DNA of 62,392 bases from an uncultured Pelagibacteraceae bacterium (GTDB taxonomy: Bacteria; Pseudomonadota; Alphaproteobacteria; Pelagibacterales; Pelagibacteraceae): positions 1 to 62,392 of the forward strand of contig CACDZM010000007.1 of NCBI GenBank assembly GCA_902557215.1. The letters run 5' to 3'. Positions 8,054 to 16,939 of the stretch are shown in pieces (positions within the stretch are counted from its first letter, which is position 1; each line of letters begins with the position of its first letter). A program made the translations under genes and the position numbers. The notes under the pieces were generated by a model. The model was not told where the DNA came from, ran no database searches, and saw nothing but the letters and a program-made list of their open reading frames with translations.

Positions 8054-9142
8054 ATGAAAATCGCATCTATATCTGAAAATTTAAATGTAGAAAAAAGAGT
8101 AGCGATTACTCCTGAAATAGCAAAAAAATATAATTCTCTAGGTTTTGAAGTTTTTATATCTCATGATTACGGCCTTCACCTAGGTTTTGATAATGATAAA
8201 TATAAATCTGAAGGTGTAAATATTATCAAAAACGATAAAGATATTTTGATCAATTCTGATGTAATATTGCAATTAGGTTTACCATCAGATGAAAACCTTT
8301 CTTTGCTGAGAGAGAACCAAAATTTGATTGGTGTTTTGAATCCATTTTTAAACAAAGAAAAATTAGATAATTTATCTAAGAGAAAGGTAAATAATTTTTC
8401 TTTAGAACTATTGCCTAGGATCACTAGGGCGCAGTCTATGGATATTTTATCATCCCAAGCAAACCTTGCTGGCTATAAAGCAGTGGTAGAAGCATTTGCA
8501 TTTTTTGAAAAAGCTATCCCAATGATGATGACAGCAGCTGGGACAGTTCCGGCAGCAAAAGTGTTAGTTGTTGGTGCTGGAGTCGCGGGTTTGCAGGCAG
8601 TAGCAACTGCGAAAAGAATGGGAGCAATTGTTTTTGCTACTGATGTAAGAATGGCTTCTAAAGAGCAAGTTGAGAGTCTAGGTGGTAAATTTTTAGTAGT
8701 TGAGGGAGCGGAAAATCTTGAAACGGAGGGTGGTTATGCAAAAGAAGCATCTGAGGATTTTAAAAAAAAACAAGAAGAACTTTTGTCTGAAACCTTAAAA
8801 AAAATTGATATTGTTATTTGTACTGCGTTAATACCTGGAAAAAAAGCCCCAATAATTCTAAAGGAGAGTATGGTAGAAAATATGCAACCTGGATCAGTGA
8901 TTTACGACTTGGCTGCTATTCAAGGGGGCAATACGGCGTATACAAAAGTTGATCAGATAATTGATAAAAATGGAGTTAAAATAATGGGTGAAAAGAATAT
9001 ACTAAATAAAATTCCTGTTTCATCATCAAATTTATATGCAAAAAATTTATTTAATTTTGTTTCTAATCTTTATGATAAAGATAATAAAAAAATTAAAATA
9101 AACTTAGAAGACGAAATTATAAAAAAAACTTTAGTGAGATAA
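8054..9142 (+). CDS. pntAA: NAD(P) transhydrogenase alpha subunit part 1 (NAD-binding domain I)
   Basis: A 362-residue protein covering only the soluble dI domain, as in the three-gene alphaproteobacterial form. It starts with AlaDH/PNT N-terminal features (VEKRVAITPEIAKKY), has RAQSMDILSSQANLAGYKAV and the Rossmann motif VVGAGVAGLQAVATAKRMGA, then VYDLAAIQGGNTAYT-like C-terminal sequence. dI binds NAD(H) and passes hydride to NADP(H) on PntB while protons cross the inner membrane. pntAB starts four bases after the stop, so assembly is coupled. Confidence 0.95.
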   Translation: MKIASISENLNVEKRVAITPEIAKKYNSLGFEVFISHDYGLHLGFDNDKYKSEGVNIIKNDKDILINSDVILQLGLPSDENLSLLRENQNLIGVLNPFLNKEKLDNLSKRKVNNFSLELLPRITRAQSMDILSSQANLAGYKAVVEAFAFFEKAIPMMMTAAGTVPAAKVLVVGAGVAGLQAVATAKRMGAIVFATDVRMASKEQVESLGGKFLVVEGAENLETEGGYAKEASEDFKKKQEELLSETLKKIDIVICTALIPGKKAPIILKESMVENMQPGSVIYDLAAIQGGNTAYTKVDQIIDKNGVKIMGEKNILNKIPVSSSNLYAKNLFNFVSNLYDKDNKKIKINLEDEIIKKTLVR

Positions 9143-9145
9143 ATA

Positions 9146-9457
9146 ATGGAAATAGATCCTTTTATATTCAGATTAAGCATCTTTATTCTATCTATATTTG
9201 TTGGTTATTACGTAGTTTGGAGTGTTACACCCTCTTTACACACGCCCTTGATGTCAGTAACAAATGCAATATCATCCGTAATAATCGTAGGTGCAATTAT
9301 CGCAGCGTTAGCTGGAGACACAAATGAAGTTTTTAATACAGCTAGTTTATTTGGGTATCTTGGTATTTTGTTAGCAGCTGTTAATATTTTTGGAGGATTT
9401 TTAGTAACACAAAGAATGTTGGCAATGTATAAAAAAAAAAAGAAGAAAGATAAATAA
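9146..9457 (+). CDS. pntAB: NAD(P) transhydrogenase alpha subunit part 2 (membrane)
   Basis: A 103-residue membrane protein with three to four hydrophobic helices, including VTPSLHTPLMSVTNAISSVI, a conserved stretch of the PntA membrane domain, and the GGFLVTQRMLAMYKKKK end typical of the split alpha subunit. It supplies the dIIa part of the proton channel. Its stop overlaps the start of pntB by one base. Confidence 0.95.
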   Translation: MEIDPFIFRLSIFILSIFVGYYVVWSVTPSLHTPLMSVTNAISSVIIVGAIIAALAGDTNEVFNTASLFGYLGILLAAVNIFGGFLVTQRMLAMYKKKKKKDK

Positions 9458-10857
9458 TGATTTCAGCAAATTTATTGGCAGTTTTTTATTTGATATCTGG
9501 AGTTCTATTCATCCTAGCTCTAAGAGGCCTCTCCTCTCCAGAAACCTCAAGGCAAGGAAACCTGTATGGAATAATTGGTATGGGGATAGCAATCGGTGTG
9601 ACTATTTTATCTGTTGGTAATTTTTCAACCGGTTTTTTTTTACTTCTGCTGTTTTTATTAATTGGTGGATCAATCGGTGCTTTCATAGCTTTTAAAATTC
9701 CTATGACTGCGATGCCCGAGTTAGTAGCTGGATTTCACAGTTTGGTTGGATTAGCCGCGGTATTTGTTGCAATTTCTGCTTTTTTAAATCCTGAAGTTTT
9801 TAATTTAGGCTCACAAGGAAATATCAACATTGCAAGTTTAATAGAAATGTCCCTTGGTTCAGCTATTGGCGCAATAACCTTCACAGGTTCAATTATTGCC
9901 TTTTTAAAATTGAGAGGCATTATGTCGGGATCACCCATAACTTTTTTTGGTCAACATTATCTCAATTTGTTTCTTGGATTAGCGCTAATTGGCTTAATTT
10001 TTTATCTTTGTAAAACACAACACGGGAATTTGTTTTGGACATTAATAGTAATTTCTTTTGTTATTGGAATTTTATTAATCATACCAATTGGAGGCGCTGA
10101 TATGCCAGTAGTGATTTCCATGTTGAATTCTTACTCAGGTTGGGCTGCTGCTGGAATAGGTTTTACATTAGAAAACACAGCATTGATAATAACCGGGGCG
10201 CTAGTGGGTTCTTCAGGCGCAATATTGTCCTACATTATGTGTAAAGGTATGAACAGATCTTTCTTTAATGTCATACTTGGTGGTTGGGGTGCAACAGAGG
10301 ATGCTTCGAAGAAGGGTTCAAAAGAACAAAAACCTGTTAAGGGAGGAAATGCAGATGATGCTGCATTTTTAATGAAAAATGCTTCATCGGTTATAATAGT
10401 TCCTGGTTATGGGATGGCTGTGGCACAGGCACAACATGCCCTTAAAGAAATGGTTGATGCCTTAAAAAAGAATGGAGTTAAAGTATCTTACGCAATTCAT
10501 CCTGTTGCTGGTAGAATGCCAGGACACATGAACGTACTTTTGGCTGAAGCAAATGTTCCATATGATGAGGTTTTCGAATTAGAGGAAATAAATAATGATT
10601 TTGCTAACTGTGATGTTGCGTATGTCATAGGAGCGAATGATGTAACTAACCCTGTCGCTAAATCAGACCCTCAAAGTCCAATTTATGGAATGCCAATTTT
10701 AGATGTTGAGAAAAGTAAATCAGTTTTATTTGTAAAAAGAAGTTTATCACCAGGTTATGCTGGAATTGATAATGATTTATTTTATAGAGATAATACACTG
10801 ATGTTGTTTGCAGATGCTAAGAAAATGACTGAGGACATTATAAAATCGCTAAATTAA
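9457..10857 (+). CDS. pntB: NAD(P) transhydrogenase beta subunit
   Basis: A 466-residue protein with an N-terminal half of about eight to nine membrane helices (including GADMPVVISMLNSYSGWAAA, the conserved proton-channel segment) and a soluble C-terminal NADP-binding domain with VPGYGMAVAQAQH, HPVAGRMPGHMNVLLAEA and VIGANDVTNP. It completes the proton-driven transhydrogenase that makes NADPH from NADH. The last nine bases overlap the 3' end of the convergent membrane protein gene. Confidence 0.96.
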   Translation: MISANLLAVFYLISGVLFILALRGLSSPETSRQGNLYGIIGMGIAIGVTILSVGNFSTGFFLLLLFLLIGGSIGAFIAFKIPMTAMPELVAGFHSLVGLAAVFVAISAFLNPEVFNLGSQGNINIASLIEMSLGSAIGAITFTGSIIAFLKLRGIMSGSPITFFGQHYLNLFLGLALIGLIFYLCKTQHGNLFWTLIVISFVIGILLIIPIGGADMPVVISMLNSYSGWAAAGIGFTLENTALIITGALVGSSGAILSYIMCKGMNRSFFNVILGGWGATEDASKKGSKEQKPVKGGNADDAAFLMKNASSVIIVPGYGMAVAQAQHALKEMVDALKKNGVKVSYAIHPVAGRMPGHMNVLLAEANVPYDEVFELEEINNDFANCDVAYVIGANDVTNPVAKSDPQSPIYGMPILDVEKSKSVLFVKRSLSPGYAGIDNDLFYRDNTLMLFADAKKMTEDIIKSLN

Positions 10858-12114
10858 AATTATCTTTAGCTGATTCTTACATAAATTAACAATAAGAAAT
10901 ATTAGATAAAATATATAATATCTTTTACCTAAGTAATTAATGTCATAAATATTTTTGTTAAATTTTACAAAAAATAGTATTATGAAAAATAAAATTGGAT
11001 CAAAATATTTATAATAGATTGTATATTGTAGATTATATAAAATTAGTATCGAAAAAATAATTATATTTTCTAAATTAAAAATTTTAAATAGATAAAAAAC
11101 AAAAAGAGTAATTAAAAAAATTAGAAATAAAAAATAATTGTTACCAAAAATTAAATTTGATATTTGAAAAAAAATTCCTCCACCAGCACCATTTTTAAAA
11201 TCAAAAAAATAAATACATATAAAGAAAACAAATACGATTAATAGAAATTCAAAACTGAAAGAATAAAATGATTTTATGTCTTTTTTCATGAATTTTATAG
11301 CTGGTAAGATGAAAAGAAAAATTATTGACGAAATAATTATCAATTTATTTGCAATATTTAATTTTTCAAAAGATGTAATATCATAACCACTGTTCTGAAA
11401 AAAATAAAAATCTTTCCATATCAAAAATGTTAAAGCTGGAAGGGATATTAAAAATGTAAACAAAGATAAAATTAGCGTTTTTAAACCAAATCTAAATTCA
11501 CCTAAAAATTTAATAAAATAAAATAATATAAAAACAGCAAAGTTTGGTGTGAAATAGGATGCTATAGATAAGTTTATAATACTTAAAGATGCATTTATAA
11601 ATTTTATTTTTTTTTTTTCAACCTTAAGAAATTTCAGGTAAAAATAAATAGAGATTATAAAAAAATTAATTGCCCATAATAATGGGTAAGGATGAATAGT
11701 AAGAGATCTAATAGTTGGCGATAAAATAAGAGCACACAAAAAAAGAATTTTTGTATCAATTCTTATATTTGGATAAGTTAATTCCAAAGATTTTAAAAAA
11801 AAGAACATTATACCAATAACAAAAATACCATTAAGATATTTCAAATATTTGACCTCAAAACCTAAATTTAAAAGCTGAGAAATAATTATGTAAAAAATAG
11901 GGGAATTTCGAGCCTTATTTTCATTACCATACTCTAAGATGGTTTTATTAAAATCGTCCCCAAATTTAAAAAAAAGTTCCTCATGGAACTTATAATCTAG
12001 ATATGCACTACCTAAAGAGTCCTCATTAAAGACAAAACTTAAAATAAATGAAATTAAGGTAATTAAAATACAAAGTGAAATTATAATGTAATTGCTTCTT
12101 TTTAATTTTAACAT
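10849..12114 (-). CDS. Polytopic membrane protein, possible GT-C glycosyltransferase
   Basis: A 421-residue, strongly hydrophobic protein with about ten predicted helices and very high Phe/Ile/Lys content. The N-terminal periplasmic loop carries acidic and aromatic residues (EDSLGSAYLDYKFHEELFF), and HPYPLLWAINFFIISIYFYL lies mid-protein, reminiscent of GT-C glycosyltransferases that use lipid-linked donors. I cannot assign it to a named family. It sits alone on the minus strand between two conserved metabolic loci, overlaps the end of pntB by nine bases, and is probably an accessory gene. Confidence 0.55.
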   Translation of the reverse strand: MLKLKRSNYIIISLCILITLISFILSFVFNEDSLGSAYLDYKFHEELFFKFGDDFNKTILEYGNENKARNSPIFYIIISQLLNLGFEVKYLKYLNGIFVIGIMFFFLKSLELTYPNIRIDTKILFLCALILSPTIRSLTIHPYPLLWAINFFIISIYFYLKFLKVEKKKIKFINASLSIINLSIASYFTPNFAVFILFYFIKFLGEFRFGLKTLILSLFTFLISLPALTFLIWKDFYFFQNSGYDITSFEKLNIANKLIIISSIIFLFILPAIKFMKKDIKSFYSFSFEFLLIVFVFFICIYFFDFKNGAGGGIFFQISNLIFGNNYFLFLIFLITLFVFYLFKIFNLENIIIFSILILYNLQYTIYYKYFDPILFFIILFFVKFNKNIYDINYLGKRYYIFYLIFLIVNLCKNQLKIILI

Positions 12115-12138
12115 TTAAATATATATATATACATTATT

Positions 12139-12837
12139 ATGAGAACAAAAATATATTGTGACATTGCTGATATAAAAACAATCAAATATTTCTCTAAAAA
12201 AAAAATTATTGATGGTTTTACGACAAATCCAAGTTTAATGAGAAAAGCTGGAGCAAAAGATTATGTTATGTATTGTAAAAAAGTACTTAACGTATGTAAT
12301 AATAAGCCAGTTTCTTTTGAAGTTTTTGCCGATGATTATTCAACAATATTGCAGCAAGCTACAAAAATAAACTCGTGGGGTAAAAATATTTTTGTAAAAG
12401 TCCCAGTAGTAAATTCTAAAGGTAAATATATGGGTAAGATTATAAAAGAATTAAATAAAAGAAAAATCAAAATTAATATTACTGCTGTTTATAATGCGAC
12501 ACAAACTAAGAAAATCCTTAATAGAATTGATAAAAAAACTGATGTCATTATATCGATATTTGCTGGTAGAGCTGCTGATGCAGGCAAAGATCCATTACCA
12601 GAGATTAAGAAAAGTATTTTTATGTCAAAAAAATTTAAAAATGTCAAAATTTTATGGGCAAGTGTTAGAGAGCCCTATAATTTTTTGCAAGCTAGACAAA
12701 TAGGATGTCAGATAATTACGATTCCACCAAGTATAATTGAAAAGATAGAAAAATTTGGAAAGAGTTTTTCGAAGCTCACTCAAGAGACTGTAAAAACGTT
12801 TTTAACTGATAGTAAAAAATCAAACTTCAAAATCTGA
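12139..12837 (+). CDS. tal: Transaldolase / fructose-6-phosphate aldolase family (TalC-like)
   Basis: A 232-residue single-domain TIM-barrel transaldolase. IYCDIADI at the start, DGFTTNPSLMRKAG (25-38), the Schiff-base lysine in IFVKVPVVNSKG, NITAVYNATQ, ISIFAGRAADAGKDP and ILWASVREPYN are the conserved strand ends of the short TalC/FSA subfamily. The family interconverts sedoheptulose-7-P and glyceraldehyde-3-P with erythrose-4-P and fructose-6-P, or cleaves fructose-6-P. With transketolase at 19117 it completes the non-oxidative pentose-phosphate route. Its start lies only 24 bases from the divergent membrane protein gene. Confidence 0.88.
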   Translation: MRTKIYCDIADIKTIKYFSKKKIIDGFTTNPSLMRKAGAKDYVMYCKKVLNVCNNKPVSFEVFADDYSTILQQATKINSWGKNIFVKVPVVNSKGKYMGKIIKELNKRKIKINITAVYNATQTKKILNRIDKKTDVIISIFAGRAADAGKDPLPEIKKSIFMSKKFKNVKILWASVREPYNFLQARQIGCQIITIPPSIIEKIEKFGKSFSKLTQETVKTFLTDSKKSNFKI

Positions 12838-12843
12838 TACAAT

Positions 12844-12920
<77 letters not shown>

Positions 12921-12926
12921 ATAAAT

Positions 12927-13121
12927 TTAAATTCTGTTTTTAAGTTTGTTTAATTTCTTAACTCTCTTAATATTTTCTTGTAAAATTCTTTTTTTCTTTT
13001 CTGATGGTTTTTCATAATTATTTTTAAGTTTTATAATTTTAAAAAACCCATCTCTTTGAAGTTTTCTTTTTAAAACTCTCAAAGCTTGTTCAACATTATT
13101 ATCTTTAACTTCTATTTTAAT
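12927..13121 (-). CDS. rpsU: Ribosomal protein S21, probable AUU start codon
   Basis: A short, very basic protein with the S21 core EVKDNNVEQALRVLKRKLQR and YEKPSEKKKR. The only standard start in frame is a TTG at 13133, but a strong Shine-Dalgarno GGAGG (13131-13127) lies inside that reading and is five bases before an ATT codon at 13121-13119. Starting at ATT gives M-KIEVKDNNV, which aligns with the usual M-x-V-x-V-R-D-N-N-V start of S21. I therefore place the start at 13121, giving 64 residues; the alternative TTG adds four. S21 binds the small subunit near the anti-Shine-Dalgarno region. Confidence 0.85.
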   Translation of the reverse strand: MKIEVKDNNVEQALRVLKRKLQRDGFFKIIKLKNNYEKPSEKKKRILQENIKRVKKLNKLKNRI

Positions 13122-13126
13122 AAATA

Positions 13127-13131
13127 CCTCC
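13127..13131 (-). promoter_or_regulatory. Shine-Dalgarno GGAGG deciding the rpsU start
   Basis: GGAGG on the minus strand, five bases upstream of an in-frame ATT codon and immediately inside the alternative TTG start. Strong ribosome sites are rare in this AT-rich window, which makes its position informative. Confidence 0.6.
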
Positions 13132-13184
13132 AAAAAAATGATTCAATATCACTTTTAAAAAAATATGTCTATCAATTTTCCCCA

Positions 13185-13760
13185 TTAAACGTTATTTACT
13201 TTTTGTTGTTTTTCTTTTTCTTTCTTTTCTCTTTTTATACGTCTTTCTGCTTTTTCGATAGCTTCAATTAAATCTTTTTGAGAAAAAAGATTTAGAGCAA
13301 CAGGATCTTTTGGACTCAGATTATTATAATTCCAATAACTTTTATTTCTAATTGATGTTACAGTATTTTTTGTAATACCAACTAATCTTGCTATTTGAGA
13401 GTCTTTGAGAATATTGTGACTTTTAATTAACCATAATGCAGAGTCTGGTTTATCTTGTCTTTTAGATAATGGAACATATTTTTTTATTTTTTGTTCGGTA
13501 TTAGAAATTTCAATATCGGTATTTTTTATTTGAAGCGGTCTATTCTCATCTTTAGAAGAAAGCTCAATTTCATCTTTAGAAAGTTGGCCTGAAATTATAG
13601 GATTGTATGCCTTAATTCCTTTTGCAACTTCTCCATCCGCTATTCCTTGTATCTCAACTTCATGCATGTTACAAAAATTTGCAATCTGTTTAAAGGTCAA
13701 CGTAGTATTTTCAACAAGCCAAACGGCAGTTGCCATTGGCATTAATGGTGTATTAGACAT
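13185..13760 (-). CDS. trcR: TrcR-type cell cycle transcriptional regulator (DUF1013)
   Basis: A 191-residue protein starting SNTPLMPMATAVWLVENTTL, the invariant opening of the alphaproteobacterial DUF1013/TrcR family, followed by FKQIANFCNMHEVEIQGIADGE (first helix-turn-helix-like region) and a second one around DSQIARLVGITKNTVTSIRN (about residues 120-140). The tail is a long Lys/Glu helix. The family is tied to cell-cycle transcription in alphaproteobacteria and binds RNA polymerase. Its ATG overlaps the rpmE stop by one base, so the two share a transcript. Confidence 0.85.
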   Translation of the reverse strand: MSNTPLMPMATAVWLVENTTLTFKQIANFCNMHEVEIQGIADGEVAKGIKAYNPIISGQLSKDEIELSSKDENRPLQIKNTDIEISNTEQKIKKYVPLSKRQDKPDSALWLIKSHNILKDSQIARLVGITKNTVTSIRNKSYWNYNNLSPKDPVALNLFSQKDLIEAIEKAERRIKREKKEKEKQQKVNNV

Positions 13761-13990
13761 TAATTTTTCTTCTCTGATTTAAAATTTTGGAACTTTTTAT
13801 TAAATTTACTTATTCTCCCCTTATCCATTAATTTCTGTTTTCCGCCAGTCCAAGCAGAATGAGATTTAGGATCAATTTCTAACTTTAAAATCTCTCCCTC
13901 TTTCCCCCAAGTTGATTTAGTTTCAAACTGACTGCCGTCTGTCATTTCAACTTTAATTTGATGATAATTTGGGTGAATTTTTTTTTTCAT
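13760..13990 (-). CDS. rpmE: Ribosomal protein L31 (cysteine-free type)
   Basis: A 76-residue protein with [45 protein letters not shown] and RISKFNKKF, the L31 landmarks. It has no cysteine, so the zinc site of the C+ form is missing, as in other alphaproteobacteria. It leads a two-gene unit with trcR and has a good sigma70-like promoter immediately upstream. Confidence 0.93.
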   Translation of the reverse strand: MKKKIHPNYHQIKVEMTDGSQFETKSTWGKEGEILKLEIDPKSHSAWTGGKQKLMDKGRISKFNKKFQNFKSEKKN

Positions 13991-13997
13991 GACGAGA

Positions 13998-14025
13998 CTT
14001 ATAGCAAAACAAATTTTTAAAACAA
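13998..14025 (-). promoter_or_regulatory. Predicted sigma70 promoter of rpmE-trcR
   Basis: On the minus strand TTGTTT (14025-14020) and TATAAG (14003-13998) are separated by 16 bases, and the rpmE ATG follows seven bases after the -10 box, so the mRNA would be almost leaderless. The element fits exactly into the gap between suhB and rpmE. Confidence 0.4.
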
Positions 14026-14766
14026 TTAAAAGTTGTCAAGTTTTTCTAACAATTTTGAACTAATATTAGTACTTGAAGCGATAATCTTTATGTTTTTATG
14101 TGTTGAAAGATCAATATTATTAAGTGTTCCTCCTGCTTCTTTAACTAAAATTATTCCTGCAGCGATATCCCACAAATTCAAATTTTTTTGAAAGTACCCA
14201 TCATATCGACCTGATGCGACATAAGCCATATCAAGTGCAGCACATCCAGATTTTCTGTAAGGTAAATCCGGTTCATTATTAATTTTTCCTCCTGTTACGA
14301 ATAAACAATTACTAATTTCATTTTTTTTTGAAACTCTTATTCTGTGATTATTGAAATAGGACCCATTATCTTTTTCAGCAAAAAACATTTCATTTTTTAT
14401 CGGATCAAATACTATTCCTGAAATTATTTCTTCTTTTGATTTTAATGCAATTGATATTGCAAAGTGTGGTATTCCATGTAGAAAATTGATGGTTCCATCA
14501 ATGGGGTCTATTATCCATGTATTTTTCCTATCTTTATTATTTTCAACTCCATTCTCTTCACTTATAATTGAATAGTGCGGTTTTGCTTTTTTTAGTTCAT
14601 CGATTATTACTTTTTCAACTTTTAAATCAGAATTTGTTACAAAATCACTAGGCCCTTTTTTAGAAACTTGTAATTTTTCAATTTCACCAAAATCTCTTAT
14701 AAGTATTTTTGAAGCTTTTTCTGCAGTTTTAATCATTATATTTAGATTGGCAGAAATCGATCTCAT
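14026..14766 (-). CDS. suhB: Inositol monophosphatase family protein (SuhB)
   Basis: A 246-residue FIG-superfamily phosphatase. Metal-binding motifs are ISEENG (about 67-72), [20 protein letters not shown] (the D-P-I-D-G-T signature) and [17 protein letters not shown] (the W-D-x-A-A-G motif). It hydrolyses inositol-1-phosphate and related sugar phosphates; SuhB also acts in rRNA antitermination in enterobacteria. Last gene of the tkt-to-suhB run, starting five bases after efp. A fructose-1,6-bisphosphatase activity would complete gluconeogenesis here, but that is speculation. Confidence 0.9.
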   Translation of the reverse strand: MRSISANLNIMIKTAEKASKILIRDFGEIEKLQVSKKGPSDFVTNSDLKVEKVIIDELKKAKPHYSIISEENGVENNKDRKNTWIIDPIDGTINFLHGIPHFAISIALKSKEEIISGIVFDPIKNEMFFAEKDNGSYFNNHRIRVSKKNEISNCLFVTGGKINNEPDLPYRKSGCAALDMAYVASGRYDGYFQKNLNLWDIAAGIILVKEAGGTLNNIDLSTHKNIKIIASSTNISSKLLEKLDNF

Positions 14767-14770
14767 AAAC

Positions 14771-15331
14771 TTAAATTTTTTTTATGTATTCGAGATTTCT
14801 AGTATCAACAATTATTTCGTCACCAACTTCGATGAATGGAGGAACTTGAATATTTAAACCATTGCTTAATACCGCTGGTTTATATGAAGATGAGACTGTT
14901 TGACCTTTAAGTGCTACATCAGTTGTATCAATTTTACAGGTTACTTGATTAGGTAAATCAACCGATATAGGTGTATCATTATAAAAATTGATTGAAACTT
15001 TTAAGTTTTCTGAAAGCAGTTTACCTTTTTCACCAATTATATCTTTTTTTATTTCTATTTGTTCAAAAGATTTGGGATTTAAAAAAAAATAATTACGCTC
15101 ATCTTCATATAAGAAATTATAATCTCTTTCATCTAATGATGCTTTTTCAACTGTTTCACTGGATCTAAATCTTTCATTCAATTTAGTATTTTTATTCAAA
15201 TTCTTCATTTCTACTTGTGCAAATGCACCACCTTTGCCTGGTTTTACATGTTGAGTTTTAAGAACTTGCCATAAATCATTCTTATGTTCTAGCAACATTC
15301 CTACTCTTATTTCGCTAGCGTTTATTTTCAT
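14771..15331 (-). CDS. efp: Translation elongation factor P
   Basis: A 186-residue three-domain EF-P. The KOW-like N-terminal domain has the modifiable loop VKPGKGGAF with K33 at the tip, the residue that carries beta-lysine or another group in bacteria that modify it. SYKPAVLSNGLNIQVPPFIEVGD is the C-terminal OB-fold signature. It rescues ribosomes stalled at polyproline. No epmA or earP gene is visible here, so the modification state is unknown. It overlaps thiE by four bases. Confidence 0.95.
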   Translation of the reverse strand: MKINASEIRVGMLLEHKNDLWQVLKTQHVKPGKGGAFAQVEMKNLNKNTKLNERFRSSETVEKASLDERDYNFLYEDERNYFFLNPKSFEQIEIKKDIIGEKGKLLSENLKVSINFYNDTPISVDLPNQVTCKIDTTDVALKGQTVSSSYKPAVLSNGLNIQVPPFIEVGDEIIVDTRNLEYIKKI

Positions 15332-15942
15332 TTCAAATTTTTAATAGCTTCTATTGGTTTTAATTTTTTATTATTCCAAATGTAGCCTGAAATAGCTAAA
15401 AAGTTAGCTTTATTCAATAGTAGTTTTTTATAATTATCAGAATTAATACCACCTATTGCAACTATAGGAGTTTTTGTCATTTTTCTGACTTTTTTTAGTA
15501 AGTTAATTGACGCTTTAAATTTTACCTTTTTAGTTTTTGAAGTATTGAATGCTCCGATTGCTAAGTAACTAGCTTTATTTTTAATAGCATTTTTTACTAA
15601 TTTAATTGAATTATGACAAGTAATTCCAATAATTTTATTTCCAATAAATTTTCTTGCCTCCAAAATATTCATATCTTTTTGACCTAGGTGACAACCATCG
15701 ATGTTTAATTTTTTTGAGAGAAAAACATCATCATTTACTAAAAATTTAACATTGAATTTTTCACAAATTTTTTTGATTTTTTTTCCAATTATAATTTTTT
15801 TCTTAAAATTTTCTTTTTTTAATCTTAATTGAAAAAAGCTAACTTTTTTTGATCTTAGAACTTCATGCAAGTCGTTATAGAAAAAACTGGTAATTTTTGT
15901 GGGAGAAATAAGATAAATGAATTTTTTACTATTATACCTCAA
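15328..15942 (-). CDS. thiE: Thiamine-phosphate synthase family protein
   Basis: A 204-residue TIM barrel. DGCHLGQKDMNILEARKFIG, IIGITCHN, YLAIGAFNTSKTKK and TPIVAIGGINSDN line up with the pyrimidine and phosphate sites of ThiE (canonical HLGQEDM, GxSxH, GPxFxTxTK, AIGGI). The TK element is kept but the loop before it is divergent, so TenI-like function is an alternative. ThiE joins HMP-pyrophosphate and thiazole phosphate. thiD is present at 34762, while no thiC appears in the window. Overlaps fba by 11 bases. Confidence 0.82.
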   Translation of the reverse strand: MRYNSKKFIYLISPTKITSFFYNDLHEVLRSKKVSFFQLRLKKENFKKKIIIGKKIKKICEKFNVKFLVNDDVFLSKKLNIDGCHLGQKDMNILEARKFIGNKIIGITCHNSIKLVKNAIKNKASYLAIGAFNTSKTKKVKFKASINLLKKVRKMTKTPIVAIGGINSDNYKKLLLNKANFLAISGYIWNNKKLKPIEAIKNLK

Positions 15943-16939
15943 GATCTTTAGACCATTTACTTTGAGTTGCTAGTGTATTCATTTTTGCTCGATGATTAAA
16001 AACTTTTTGAGTACCTTTAATGTCTTGGATGTTTTTTGACCAAAACTTTAAAGCGCTTTGTTGAAGGGCTCGTCCATAAGAATAACTCATTATAAAATTA
16101 GTATCATTGTATTTATTTATTAGGTTTAAATTTTCTGTTGCCTCAATTTCAGATTGACCACCGGATAAAAAAGCAATTCCAGGAACTTCTGAAGGAACAG
16201 AATTTTTTAAACATTTAAGTGTCAATTTTGCAACTTCTTCATTTGAAATTGTATTTTTAGATTTATTACCAGCTAAGATCATATTGGGTTTTAGAATAAT
16301 TCCTTTTAAATCAACTTTGTGTAAAATTAATTCATCAAAACATCTTTTTATTACTTCTGAAGTTTTTTCATAACATTCTTTTGCAGAATGTTCACCATCC
16401 ATTAAGACCTCAGGTTCAACTATTGGAACCATCTTACATTCTTGAACCAGCGCCGCATATCTTGCTAATGAATGAGCATTAGATCGCATTGATAGTTTGC
16501 TTGGAAAATTTTTTGTGATAGTGTAAACTCCACGCCATTTAGTAAATTTAGCGCCTAATTTGTAGTATTCTTTAAGTCTTTCTCTTAATCCATCCAAACC
16601 TTCTGTAATTTTTTCATCCGGTGATCCAGCTAAAACTTTTGCACCAGTATCAACTTTAATGCCAGGTGTACTTCCCATTTTAGAAATCAGTTCTGGTATC
16701 TTTATTTTTTTTGAAGTCTCTTGCTTAATTGTTTCATCATATAATATTACTCCCCCAATGCATTCAGACATACTTGATGCACTAAATAGCGTTTCTCTAA
16801 ATAACAACCTATTTTCTGGGGTTGAAGGAACATTTACATTATTTAGTCTTTTGGTCATTGTTCCTGTACTTTCATCAGCAGCTAAAATTCCTTTACCTTT
16901 CTCAAGAATTTTTAATACTATATTGTGTAATTCAGACAT
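15932..16939 (-). CDS. fba: Class I fructose-bisphosphate aldolase
   Basis: A 335-residue class I (Schiff-base) aldolase of the eukaryotic type. KGILAADESTGTMTKRL at the start, KFTKWRGVYTI, IVEPEVLMDGEHS, GIILKPNMILAG (Schiff-base lysine) and FLSGGQSE are all present. It interconverts fructose-1,6-bisphosphate with the two triose phosphates. The gene overlaps pgk by eight bases and thiE by eleven, inside the sugar-phosphate operon. No phosphofructokinase is seen in the window; gluconeogenic use is the likely direction in SAR11. Confidence 0.94.
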   Translation of the reverse strand: MSELHNIVLKILEKGKGILAADESTGTMTKRLNNVNVPSTPENRLLFRETLFSASSMSECIGGVILYDETIKQETSKKIKIPELISKMGSTPGIKVDTGAKVLAGSPDEKITEGLDGLRERLKEYYKLGAKFTKWRGVYTITKNFPSKLSMRSNAHSLARYAALVQECKMVPIVEPEVLMDGEHSAKECYEKTSEVIKRCFDELILHKVDLKGIILKPNMILAGNKSKNTISNEEVAKLTLKCLKNSVPSEVPGIAFLSGGQSEIEATENLNLINKYNDTNFIMSYSYGRALQQSALKFWSKNIQDIKGTQKVFNHRAKMNTLATQSKWSKDLEV

